5,764 nucleotides of DNA. Source: Bacteroidales bacterium (lineage in GTDB: Bacteria; Bacteroidota; Bacteroidia; Bacteroidales; DTU049). The notes under the pieces were generated by a model, which was not told where the DNA came from, searched no databases, and saw nothing but the letters and a program-made list of their open reading frames with translations. A program made the translations under genes and the position numbers. Location: positions 1-5,764 of the forward strand of contig JAHDSP010000457.1 of NCBI GenBank assembly GCA_018432645.1. The letters are read 5' to 3'. This document shows, one piece after another, positions 1 through 5,764 of the stretch (positions are counted from its first letter, which is position 1; the number at the start of each line of letters is the position of its first letter).

Positions 1-1
1 A

Positions 2-415
2 TTAGAAGATGCAAGAGTTCAACCCATTCACATATCTGATTTCCTAAAATCACGAATTTCTGATAATTCAGTGGTATGTGGTAGCAATAAGAAAGCTTTC
101 AAAACAGTTAATGCAGAACATATAAAACACAAAGAAATTACAAACAAAAACAAGATGAAGCAAGGAATATATAGTGTATCAACTGTTCATGAGAAGATAA
201 CAGCTTTTGTAGGATGGATTTATTTCAAGTTTCGTGGAGTGGCTACAAAATATTTAACAAACTACATTATGTGGTTTGTTATTAAGGGGAAGTATCTAGC
301 AGATAGGATTATAGAAGATACGGGAAGGATATTGAATTTGGCGGCGTCGGATAGGGGTGCATGGAAGCGATACAGAGATTTAATATCTCAAACATATTTA
401 ATCTATAACATTTAA
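2..415 (+). CDS. IS1595-like transposase, C-terminal part, probably inactive (5' end outside window)
   Basis: The frame is open from the first bases of the window to the TAA at 413-415, so the GTG at 71 is an internal valine and not a start. The visible 137 residues match the end of IS1595-type (ISXO2-like, DDE_Tnp_IS1595) transposases in layout: a strand ending in VVC where the second catalytic Asp normally follows, a G-I-Y turn, then the hallmark block FRGVATKYLTNYIMWF at 230-277. Such enzymes cut and paste their own insertion sequence. Several expected residues are changed: the usual C-(S/T)-D reads C-G-S (Ser codon 83-85), the Asn of the Y-H-I-Q-x-V-N block appears as His (188-190), and the Leu-Lys pair before the Trp reads Phe-Val. 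No stop codon or frameshift breaks the visible part. I infer a decayed, probably inactive element end beside pyk. The family call rests on the GVATKYL block and the order of motifs, not on a search; an unknown protein remains possible. Confidence 0.6.
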   Translation, partial: LEDARVQPIHISDFLKSRISDNSVVCGSNKKAFKTVNAEHIKHKEITNKNKMKQGIYSVSTVHEKITAFVGWIYFKFRGVATKYLTNYIMWFVIKGKYLADRIIEDTGRILNLAASDRGAWKRYRDLISQTYLIYNI

Positions 416-475
416 ATATTATATACAAATCCCTTTTTTACCAAATTTATATTACGATATTTATTTTTGATTTTT

Positions 476-1918
476 TTATTCTACTATGGAAATCTTGATA
501 GTATTTATATGTTTTTTCGCATTTATCGGCATACTAGCAGTATGTATGACCCAATCACCAGGTTCTAAATATTCATTTTCTTTTAAAAGGTTAAGTGTAT
601 CTTCTATTGTTTCATCAGTACTATTTTGATTATCATAAAAGAAAGATCTTACTCCCCATATGAGAGAAAGCTTTCTAATAACTTTATCTTGAGAAGTAAA
701 AGCAAAAATAGGTACAGGCGAACGATAAGAAGAAATTTGAATAATGGATGACCCTGTATATGTGAGACCAATTATCGCAGAGATAGGATATGTTAAAACG
801 ACATCAGCTGCTATAGATGCAGTAACATATTGAATTTTGTTACAATTAATTTTGAGTGGTGAAGCCATTTTGAAATTTCTAGTTAGTAATTTATTAAATT
901 CTGAATTATTTTCGACCTCGCCAATGATTTTAGCCATAGTTTCTATAACCAAAATAGGATTTTTGCCAAGGCTTGTTTCGTCAGTTAATAGTAGAGCATC
1001 TGTACCATCTAGTACCGCATTTGCAATATCAGTGACCTCTGCACGAGATGGAATAATATCATCTATCATACTTCTGAGTAATTGTGTAGCCACTATGACA
1101 GGTTTAGCTAATTGTCGAGCTCTAGTGATAATTCTTTTTTGCCAAATAGGTAATTGATGTATAGGCACTTCTACACCTAGGTCTCCTCTAGCTATCATCA
1201 CTCCATCAGATAAACTTATTATTTGATTTAACTGTTTTAGTGCTTCTGGTTTTTCTATTTTTGCTATTATACTTATATCACTATTGAGAGATTCTAAATA
1301 TTTTCTTAACTGTATAATATCATTTGCACTTCTAATAAAAGAAAGTGCAAGCCAATCAAAATCATGATTAATAATAAATTTGATATCTTCTTTATCTTTA
1401 TCAGTTAGAGAAGGAATAGATAGGTTTACATGAGGTATATTGAACCCTTTTTGTGATAATAATAGGCCACCGCGTATGACTTTAGCTTTTAATTCTTTTT
1501 CGCTTAAAATTTCTTCAATAGTTAATATTATTTTACCATCATCGATAAGTACTTGATCACCTTTATTAAGTTCATTAAAATTATCGTATCTTAGTGTGAA
1601 ACCATCCTCATCACCTATAATTTCTTTATTTGTAATAAAAATGTAAGAATCATTTTTTAGGATAGTTCCTTCTTTTATTTCACCAATTCTAAGTTTAGGA
1701 CCTTGCAAATCTGCTAAAATAGCACATGGTATTTTGAGTGTTGTAGATGTTTGTCTAATGATATTTATGATTTCTTCGAATTTTTCATAATTAAAATGTG
1801 AAAAATTTAATCTAAAAACATTTGTGCCTGCCAATAGCATTTTTTCTATAGTTTCTTTATCCCATGATGTTGGTCCAATGGTAGCTATTATTTTAGTACG
1901 TAAAAAATTTTTTCTCAT
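476..1918 (-). CDS. pyk: Pyruvate kinase
   Basis: Cytosolic glycolytic enzyme that transfers phosphate from phosphoenolpyruvate to ADP, giving pyruvate and ATP. The 480 residues are a normal full length. Visible motifs: TKIIATIGP (8-16), RLNFSH (36-41, the Arg/Asn/Ser contacts for phosphate and metal), DLQGPKLRIG (70-79), a B-domain from about 80 to 165 with IDDGK, the active-site lysine K220 in IIAKIEKPEA with metal ligand E222, ARGDLGVEVP (243-252, D246), ATQLLRSM (277-284), SRAEVTDIANAVLDGTDALL, and a C-terminal domain from about 355 with YTGSS (387-391), where the fructose bisphosphate or other effector site lies in relatives. L71/Q72/K75/I78 match the potassium-independent class. The canonical LSGETA reads LTDETS (311-316). 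The ATG at 1916-1918 places the first motif at the usual distance. It is 79 bases behind the methyltransferase gene and converges on the transposase remnant 60 bases away. There is no purine-rich ribosome site, as is usual in Bacteroidota. Confidence 0.97.
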   Translation of the reverse strand: MRKNFLRTKIIATIGPTSWDKETIEKMLLAGTNVFRLNFSHFNYEKFEEIINIIRQTSTTLKIPCAILADLQGPKLRIGEIKEGTILKNDSYIFITNKEIIGDEDGFTLRYDNFNELNKGDQVLIDDGKIILTIEEILSEKELKAKVIRGGLLLSQKGFNIPHVNLSIPSLTDKDKEDIKFIINHDFDWLALSFIRSANDIIQLRKYLESLNSDISIIAKIEKPEALKQLNQIISLSDGVMIARGDLGVEVPIHQLPIWQKRIITRARQLAKPVIVATQLLRSMIDDIIPSRAEVTDIANAVLDGTDALLLTDETSLGKNPILVIETMAKIIGEVENNSEFNKLLTRNFKMASPLKINCNKIQYVTASIAADVVLTYPISAIIGLTYTGSSIIQISSYRSPVPIFAFTSQDKVIRKLSLIWGVRSFFYDNQNSTDETIEDTLNLLKENEYLEPGDWVIHTASMPINAKKHINTIKISIVE

Positions 1919-1933
1919 TTTCTTATATTTTTA

Positions 1934-1942
1934 CAAAATTTA
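1934..1942 (-). promoter_or_regulatory. Possible weak Bacteroidota-type promoter for pyk
   Basis: On the minus strand TAAATTTTG lies 15 bases before the pyk start. It resembles the Bacteroidota -7 box TAnnTTTG but has three bases instead of two between TA and TTTG, and I see no clear TTTG -33 box upstream. The 79-base gap before pyk, larger than other gaps nearby, is the main reason to suspect a separate promoter. The untranslated leader would be only about 10 bases. Read-through from the upstream genes is the alternative. Confidence 0.25.
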
Positions 1943-1997
1943 TACATATGATTAAATCTCTTTATTTTCAGCACTTATCTCTTCTTTTTTATTATAA

Positions 1998-2768
1998 TTA
2001 TATCTTCAAAACTTGTTTACTTATATTTGGATTTTTAATTAACAGTCCATAACCATTTCTTTCCCATTTAACATCAAAAAAATCATTATTTTTAATTATT
2101 TCTTTCCATGCTCGATACATACTTCGAGAATAGTTAATATCATCTAAAATTACAATTGATTGCTCTTGTAGAATAGCAGGTAATTGATTAATTATATTAA
2201 TAGTAGCTTCGTAATGATGCGAACCATCTACAATTATTAATTCAAATTTTTTATTCTCGTTAATAAATTTATCTATTGCAGTATTAAAATCTAGATTAAA
2301 ATTATGTAAATTCACTAAATTTAATTCATTTTTCAAATTAGTAATATAATTATTAAGTACAGTTATTCCTTCTATAGTATAAATTTCTGTAAGTGGTAAC
2401 GATAAAGAAAGCATAGCAGATGTTTTCCCAAATCCTCCGCCTAATTCTAAAATTTTTTTGGCATGAAAATATTCGGCTAATCCTATAATATATCTGCGTT
2501 TTTGCAATTTAGTAGATATTCTTTTTTGCCATTTATTTACTCTAATTTTTATAAATTTTTTGTTAGCGCCTATTGATTGAAACTCGATATATTCGGTGCA
2601 TTTAGATAATTTATTTTGATATGATACGATTTGTTGTGGTATTCTATAATCCATTCTGTATGTTTTTAAATATAATTGATATAGAAATGGCGAATGCAAA
2701 TTTATTGGATTTTTTTTAGTCAAATAGTATTGTAAACTATAATAAAATCTAAAAAAAGTATTTCCCAT
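1998..2768 (-). CDS. Class I SAM-dependent methyltransferase (Bacteroidota HSPF type), substrate unknown
   Basis: Predicted soluble methyltransferase of 256 residues with a Rossmann-like SAM-binding domain. SAM motif I reads ILELGGGFGK (106-115); the acidic residue that usually binds the ribose is E133 in YTIEG; a motif resembling the O-methyltransferase metal-binding region is VDGSHHYEA (180-188); and VILDDINYS (206-214) follows on the next strand, with M217 and W221 downstream as in the SxxMxxAW pattern of this group. The N-terminal 100 residues carry INLHSPFLY (22-30), a signature I know from a Bacteroidota group of unassigned methyltransferases. The substrate cannot be read from the sequence. 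It starts 22 bases after the chorismate mutase gene, so it is probably co-transcribed with it and with the export lipoprotein; a role in modifying a surface glycan or small molecule is only a guess. The 5' part holds a run of eight A (2710-2717, coding strand) that could be prone to slippage, but the frame is intact. Confidence 0.8.
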   Translation of the reverse strand: MGNTFFRFYYSLQYYLTKKNPINLHSPFLYQLYLKTYRMDYRIPQQIVSYQNKLSKCTEYIEFQSIGANKKFIKIRVNKWQKRISTKLQKRRYIIGLAEYFHAKKILELGGGFGKTSAMLSLSLPLTEIYTIEGITVLNNYITNLKNELNLVNLHNFNLDFNTAIDKFINENKKFELIIVDGSHHYEATINIINQLPAILQEQSIVILDDINYSRSMYRAWKEIIKNNDFFDVKWERNGYGLLIKNPNISKQVLKI

Positions 2769-2790
2769 TTTTTTACTTACAACCTTTTAA

Positions 2791-3066
2791 TTAATCTATA
2801 GATTGTGCATCTACACATATTTCATGAATTGTGTTATATAATTTCTCTATTACATCTTGTGGAATATTCTCTAATTGTGCTTTTTCAATAATTCTATTTA
2901 ATTTATCATTATATATTTGAGGTTGATAAATAGGAATATTGAGAGATTTTTTGACTTTTCCAATTTGTTTGCACAATTTATATCTTTTTATAAATAAAAT
3001 AAATAGCTTTTTATCTATTTCATTCAATTCACTCCTTAGCTGTACTAGATTATCACTATTAAACAT
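2791..3066 (-). CDS. aroQ: Chorismate mutase, AroQ class, with altered active-site loop
   Basis: Small all-helical protein of 91 residues, the length of a free-standing AroQ domain. The family converts chorismate to prephenate, the branch point to phenylalanine and tyrosine, as an intertwined cytosolic dimer. Counted from the ATG at 3064-3066, residues fall in register with the E. coli PheA mutase domain: R11, R28, K39 and Q88 are all present. The loop that normally carries D48, R51 and E52 reads IPIYQPQIYNDK, giving Q48, I51 and Y52, and S84 is C84. From memory, Q48 and an aromatic residue at 52 also occur in Bacteroidota AroQ domains fused to DAHP synthase; loss of R51 is more unusual. I prefer this start to the in-frame ATG at 3099: it leaves a 10-base gap instead of a 23-base overlap with the upstream gene and matches the family N-terminus. 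No signal peptide remains, so a secreted mutase is unlikely. The fold is sure; activity is less so. The symbol names the mutase class and is also used for type II dehydroquinase. Confidence 0.8.
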   Translation of the reverse strand: MFNSDNLVQLRSELNEIDKKLFILFIKRYKLCKQIGKVKKSLNIPIYQPQIYNDKLNRIIEKAQLENIPQDVIEKLYNTIHEICVDAQSID

Positions 3067-3076
3067 TTTATATAAT

Positions 3077-3838
3077 TTATTTAATAAAAAATTGAACAAT
3101 AATTAAAACAGTATTTAAAAATGATAAATAAGGAGATACTTCGCTTACAGCTCTGTATAGGACTCTTTGTTTAGGAATAATATATATCATATCACCATCC
3201 TTTAGATAAACATTCCCTAAATATAGATTTTCTTTATCTTGTAAATTTACCTGATAAAAAGAGAAATTTTGTTCATTATTCAATGGTCTAGCTATTATGA
3301 TTTTATCAGAATTAGCTTCTCCTATGCCACCACTGCCCGTAATGGCATCTAGTAATGTAATATATGAATTAGAAAAAGGAATTACTGTTGCATCACCATT
3401 GCCTTGCGAAAAAACATAAACTTTTTTATTTGTCCAGCTAAGGATTATATATGGATCGGTGATAAAATGCGAATATAATTTAGTAAGAGTATCTTTAAAT
3501 GTCTCTATATGCATACCTTCTGCATAAATATCACCTAATAATGGTAAATCAATATTACCATTTTCATTAACATAATAGCTTATATTAGATGTATTTCCGC
3601 TATTTATTGTATTATTAACATTAGGCGAAATAACTAGTTGTTCACCATTATTAGGATAAATAGATATAATAAATTGATCTCCTTTTTTAATAGTTTGAGC
3701 TGGTGGTATTTGAAGCTCATTAATATCTTTTAGATCCTTTTCATTCAAATTAGTCATCAATAAATTAGGATAATAATAACTTGAGCATGATGTTAAAATC
3801 AATAATAATAACAATACAAATAAATAATTAAATTTCAT
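3077..3838 (-). CDS. Polysaccharide export lipoprotein, OPX/Wza-like (Poly_export plus SLBB)
   Basis: Predicted outer-membrane lipoprotein of 253 residues. A hydrophobic signal (5-15) ends in lipobox LTSC with the lipidated cysteine C18, followed by Ser-Ser rather than Asp. A polysaccharide export domain runs from about 45 to 135, starting IKKGDQFIISIYP (50-62) and continuing YYVNENGNIDLPLLGDIYAEG (88-108). One SLBB-like beta-grasp domain follows, about 138-223, with TGSGGIGEANSDKI (167-180) and LKDGDMIYIIP (212-222). The last 17 residues (237-253) are hydrophobic and could be the C-terminal helix that lines the outer-membrane pore in Wza. Relatives form a ring that passes capsule or exopolysaccharide out of the cell, normally with an inner-membrane Wzc-type co-polymerase. 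No such partner, flippase or glycosyltransferase lies in this window. With one SLBB domain it is shorter than Wza but in the usual size range for Bacteroidota members. It heads a likely operon with the mutase and methyltransferase genes, behind a candidate promoter. Confidence 0.88.
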   Translation of the reverse strand: MKFNYLFVLLLLLILTSCSSYYYPNLLMTNLNEKDLKDINELQIPPAQTIKKGDQFIISIYPNNGEQLVISPNVNNTINSGNTSNISYYVNENGNIDLPLLGDIYAEGMHIETFKDTLTKLYSHFITDPYIILSWTNKKVYVFSQGNGDATVIPFSNSYITLLDAITGSGGIGEANSDKIIIARPLNNEQNFSFYQVNLQDKENLYLGNVYLKDGDMIYIIPKQRVLYRAVSEVSPYLSFLNTVLIIVQFFIK

Positions 3839-3851
3839 TTTTTAATAAATT

Positions 3852-3869
3852 AAAAAATCTTACAAAGAT
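3852..3869 (-). terminator. Possible weak intrinsic terminator behind the DUF2400 gene
   Basis: On the minus strand ATCTT-TGT-AAGAT forms a 5-bp stem with a 3-base loop, directly followed by five T. It begins 17 bases after the stop codon of the DUF2400 gene, so its position fits a terminator for the kor block. The stem has a single G:C pair and would be weak, and it overlaps the candidate -7 box of the next operon. A chance match in AT-rich DNA is a real possibility. Confidence 0.25.
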
Positions 3870-3893
3870 AAACTTTATAAATAAATTAGAAAA
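3863..3893 (-). promoter_or_regulatory. Candidate Bacteroidota promoter for the export-lipoprotein operon
   Basis: In the 47-base gap before the lipoprotein start, the minus strand carries TATCTTTG (3870 down to 3863), an exact fit to the -7 consensus TAnnTTTG of the Bacteroidota primary sigma factor. Nineteen bases further upstream is TTTT (3893-3890), one mismatch from the TTTG -33 box and at the usual spacing. Transcription would start near 3857, giving a leader of about 20 bases before the ATG at 3838. The -33 element overlaps the stop region of the upstream DUF2400 gene. Confidence 0.5.
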
Positions 3894-4650
3894 TTTTATT
3901 TTTATAATAATTATAACCAAAAAGTGCAAGGTCATATTTAATCGGATCTACAGGATCTAATAATTTCAGATTATTTGTTAATTCCAATACTGCTTTCAGG
4001 TCATTTTGTTTACGTGATAAAAGTCCTAATTCTCGTGCGGCCATTCCTACATGAAGATCTAAAGGTATATATAGAGAGGATGTCGGTATATTTTGCCATA
4101 TTCCAAAATCTAATCCTTCATTATTGTTGCGAACCATCCATCTAAAATATAAATTAATTCTTTTACAAGCACTATTATTATCTGGGTTGGGAATATGTTT
4201 TTCGCTGCGTAGCTCATGAGGTACAGACAAAAATAAATCTCTGATAGCTCTAATGCTATCTAACAAATCATTATTTTTATCATAATGAATTTTAACGAAA
4301 TTATTTAAACTATCATATTTGAAATATATCTGGCGTAGGGCATCTAAAAAATAAAATAAATCCATTGGTTGAAAAGTACGGTAAACAAAAGATTCACAAG
4401 ATTTCCATTTATTTTTTTGCCCCGTTACGAATTTATATGGCTGATAATTCATCAATTGCATTAAATTATTAGCTGCTTTTACAATATTTTCACGTTTCCC
4501 CCAAGCAATGATAGCACTAAAAAAACCCGCTACTTCTATATCTAAAGGATCAGAGAAAATAGCGGGAATTTTAATTGGATCTATTTCCCAATATTTTGGT
4601 TGAGAAAATTCTGTATAATAAGAATCTAATAGAAATTTTGTATTATTCAA
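3886..4650 (-). CDS. TIGR02757 / DUF2400 family protein, function unknown
   Basis: A 254-residue soluble protein that matches the TIGR02757 family along its whole length; no biochemical role is established that I know of. Recognisable conserved blocks are DPLDIEVAGFFSAIIAWGKR (34-53), SACKRINLYFRWMVRNN (160-176), DFGIWQNIPTSSLYIPLDLH (181-200) followed by VGMAARELGLLSRK (201-214), and LDPVDPIKYDLALFGYN (231-247). The C-terminal DPxKYDxALFG block with a preceding helical pair faintly recalls helix-hairpin-helix DNA glycosylases, which is only a suggestion. The start is TTG (4648-4650): an in-frame TAG sits immediately before it, no ATG occurs in frame until residue 64, and the family N-terminus begins about here, so TTG is well supported. 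It follows korC by 6 bases and is most likely translated from the kor mRNA, possibly by coupling. There is no clear link in function to the oxidoreductase. Confidence 0.88.
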   Translation of the reverse strand: MNNTKFLLDSYYTEFSQPKYWEIDPIKIPAIFSDPLDIEVAGFFSAIIAWGKRENIVKAANNLMQLMNYQPYKFVTGQKNKWKSCESFVYRTFQPMDLFYFLDALRQIYFKYDSLNNFVKIHYDKNNDLLDSIRAIRDLFLSVPHELRSEKHIPNPDNNSACKRINLYFRWMVRNNNEGLDFGIWQNIPTSSLYIPLDLHVGMAARELGLLSRKQNDLKAVLELTNNLKLLDPVDPIKYDLALFGYNYYKNKIF

Positions 4651-4656
4651 CTAGAT

Positions 4657-5202
4657 TTATCTAATTTGTTTGATTATCTCTTGTCCTACTTTAATAGCAT
4701 TTAAATTAGCTGGTATCAAATGATGATGGCGTTCTGGAAGAGATTCTTTGAGGCCTTCTTCGATATATTCCAAAGATACTATAGGCTTTAGTTTTAGATA
4801 ACCACCTAGCACGAACATGTTAAAAATTTTCATATTACCTATTTCAACAGCTTTGCTAGAAGCTTCTATTTGATAAATTTTTATATCTGTTCTTTCAGGT
4901 TGACGAGTGATGCCATGAGGATCATATATTAAGATGCCACCTGGTTTTACAGAATTTTCAAATTTATCTAAAGAAGGTTGATTTAAGATTATTGCTGTGT
5001 CAAATTCATTTAATACAGGACTACTAATACGTTCATCACTAAGGATAACTGTTACATTAGAGGTACCCCCACGCATTTCTGGACCATAGGATGGAAACCA
5101 ACTAACATTTAGACCTTGCTTCATACCAGTAGTTGCTAAAATCTTACCCATTGATAGGACACCTTGTCCACCAAAACCTGCGATAATTATTTCTTCTGTC
5201 AT
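4657..5202 (-). CDS. korC: 2-oxoacid:ferredoxin oxidoreductase, gamma subunit (KorC type)
   Basis: Gamma subunit of the anaerobic enzyme that converts a 2-oxoacid, CoA and oxidised ferredoxin to acyl-CoA, CO2 and reduced ferredoxin; in Bacteroidales the usual assignment is 2-oxoglutarate to succinyl-CoA. At 181 residues it has the length of a free-standing gamma subunit rather than a gamma-alpha fusion. The N-terminus shows IIIAGFGGQGVLSMGK (5-20), the glycine-rich motif of the family, then SYGPEMRGGTSNVTVILSDE (38-57), another strong family block, and FNMFVLGGY (127-135). The gene starts with ATG 12 bases after korB and ends 6 bases before the DUF2400 start. The alpha subunit, which determines much of the specificity, is not in the window, so a 2-oxoisovalerate or other 2-oxoacid substrate (Vor type) cannot be excluded. 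Confidence 0.9.
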   Translation of the reverse strand: MTEEIIIAGFGGQGVLSMGKILATTGMKQGLNVSWFPSYGPEMRGGTSNVTVILSDERISSPVLNEFDTAIILNQPSLDKFENSVKPGGILIYDPHGITRQPERTDIKIYQIEASSKAVEIGNMKIFNMFVLGGYLKLKPIVSLEYIEEGLKESLPERHHHLIPANLNAIKVGQEIIKQIR

Positions 5203-5214
5203 AATAATACAATT

Positions 5215-5764
5215 TTATAATTCTTTAATTATTTGGCCATCTACCTTTATATCACCTAGAGGGAAAACTTTGAACATATTTTCCTCCATCCATTTATTAG
5301 CCTCTATAGGTGTCATTTTCCATCCACTATTACAGTTAGAAACTATTTCTATAAAGGATAATCCTTTATTTAGCTGCTGATTTTCAAAAGCTTTTCTAAT
5401 TGCTTTTTTAGCTTTTCTAACGTTAGCGGGTTTATGAACAGATTGTCTAGTAACATAATATGTACCTGGCAGTTTAGCAACTAATTCTGTCATATGTATA
5501 GGATGACCCATCACTTGTGGATCTCTACCATATGGAGAAGTAGCAGTTACCATACCGTCTAATGTAGTGGGTGCCATTTGTCCACCTGTCATACCATAAA
5601 TACCATTATTTATGAAAATGACGACAATATTTTCTCCTCTATTACATGCATGCAGAGTTTCATTACCACCTATAGCAGCTAGATCTCCATCACCCTGATA
5701 AGTAAAAACAAATTTATTAGGATAGAGTCTTTTAATAGCAGTAGCAAGGGCGGTAGCTCTACCA
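5215..5764 (-). CDS. korB: 2-oxoacid:ferredoxin oxidoreductase, beta subunit (KorB type), N-terminus outside window
   Basis: Thiamine diphosphate-binding beta subunit of the same enzyme as the next gene. The frame remains open to the window edge; the ATG at 5592 is internal because clear family sequence precedes it. In the visible 182 residues, GRATALATAIKRLYP is followed by YQGDGDLAAIGGNETLHACN (22-41) and then INNGIYGMTGGQMAPTTLDG (51-70). GDG (24-26) and NN (52-53), 26 residues apart, are the thiamine diphosphate/Mg motif, and YGMTGGQ is typical of the family. Further on are TSPYGRDPQ, CNSGWKMTPIEA and FPLGDIK near the end, all characteristic of KorB-like subunits. Roughly 70 N-terminal residues should lie beyond the window, estimated from the usual length near 250. 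The alpha subunit and a small ferredoxin-like subunit are expected upstream. Loss of the usual proline in CPSGW (here CNSGW) is a minor change. Confidence 0.92.
   Translation of the reverse strand, partial: GRATALATAIKRLYPNKFVFTYQGDGDLAAIGGNETLHACNRGENIVVIFINNGIYGMTGGQMAPTTLDGMVTATSPYGRDPQVMGHPIHMTELVAKLPGTYYVTRQSVHKPANVRKAKKAIRKAFENQQLNKGLSFIEIVSNCNSGWKMTPIEANKWMEENMFKVFPLGDIKVDGQIIKEL

Noticed and set aside
71..415. A small 114-residue protein starting at the GTG at 71.
   Set aside because: The frame is open upstream to base 2 and the preceding residues fit the transposase, so GTG encodes an internal valine.
416..475. Bidirectional terminator or IS terminal repeat between the transposase remnant and pyk.
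   Set aside because: Only a short ATAT-CGTA-ATAT palindrome and T/A runs are visible; no stable stem with a T-tract could be found, and the left IS end needed for a comparison is outside the window.
837..1157. 106-codon open frame on the plus strand.
   Set aside because: It lies fully antisense within pyk, whose coding is certain, and its translation resembles no family I recognise.
1919..1997. RNA gene or riboswitch in the 79-base gap before pyk.
   Set aside because: The gap is AT-rich and contains a GAGAT direct repeat, but no inverted repeats or conserved RNA motif that I can recognise.
2791..3099. Longer chorismate mutase starting at the ATG at 3097-3099.
   Set aside because: It would overlap the lipoprotein gene by 23 bases and add 11 residues before the family N-terminus; the ATG at 3066 gives exact register with E. 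coli AroQ and a 10-base gap.
5215..5592. A separate 125-residue protein starting at the ATG at 5592.
   Set aside because: The frame upstream to the window edge encodes the thiamine diphosphate motif of KorB, so this Met is internal (within YGMTGGQ).

Overview
The window is AT-rich (roughly 30% GC by eye) and looks like a chromosomal segment of an anaerobic member of the Bacteroidota. Three things point there: a separate-subunit 2-oxoacid:ferredoxin oxidoreductase of the kind common in Bacteroidales; a TIGR02757/DUF2400 protein and a methyltransferase with an N-terminal HSPF motif, both frequent in this phylum; and start regions that are A-rich rather than carrying Shine-Dalgarno sites, with one exact TAnnTTTG -7 box. 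The pyruvate kinase is of the DLQGPK type, which I associate more with Flavobacteriia, Cytophagia and Marinilabiliales than with Bacteroides proper, so I do not name a genus.

Layout. On the plus strand, bases 2-415 hold the C-terminal part of an IS1595-like transposase that runs in from outside the window and appears to have lost catalytic residues. A 60-base gap separates it from a convergent array of seven minus-strand genes that fills the rest. In transcription order (right to left) these are: korB (beta subunit, N-terminus beyond the window), korC (gamma subunit), a TIGR02757/DUF2400 gene with a TTG start, a polysaccharide-export (OPX/Wza-like) lipoprotein, a small AroQ-type chorismate mutase, a class I SAM-dependent methyltransferase, and pyruvate kinase (pyk).

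Function. The array appears to have three transcriptional blocks. korB-korC-DUF2400 are separated by 12 and 6 bases and should be co-transcribed; KorB and KorC belong to a complex that oxidatively decarboxylates a 2-oxoacid with CoA and ferredoxin. The second block (export lipoprotein, chorismate mutase, methyltransferase) has gaps of 10 and 22 bases and follows a good candidate promoter at 3863-3893. pyk follows after 79 bases and may have its own weak promoter. The genes do not form one pathway: Kor and Pyk are central carbon metabolism, the mutase belongs to aromatic amino-acid synthesis, and the lipoprotein belongs to surface glycan export.

I did not find a clearly new system. The points most worth a second look are a chorismate mutase with an altered active-site loop, a potassium-independent signature in Pyk, a stretch that can be read both as a promoter and as a weak terminator, and the transposase with missing catalytic residues. 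No tRNA, rRNA, CRISPR array or riboswitch was recognised, and no stretch over 300 bases lacks a gene.
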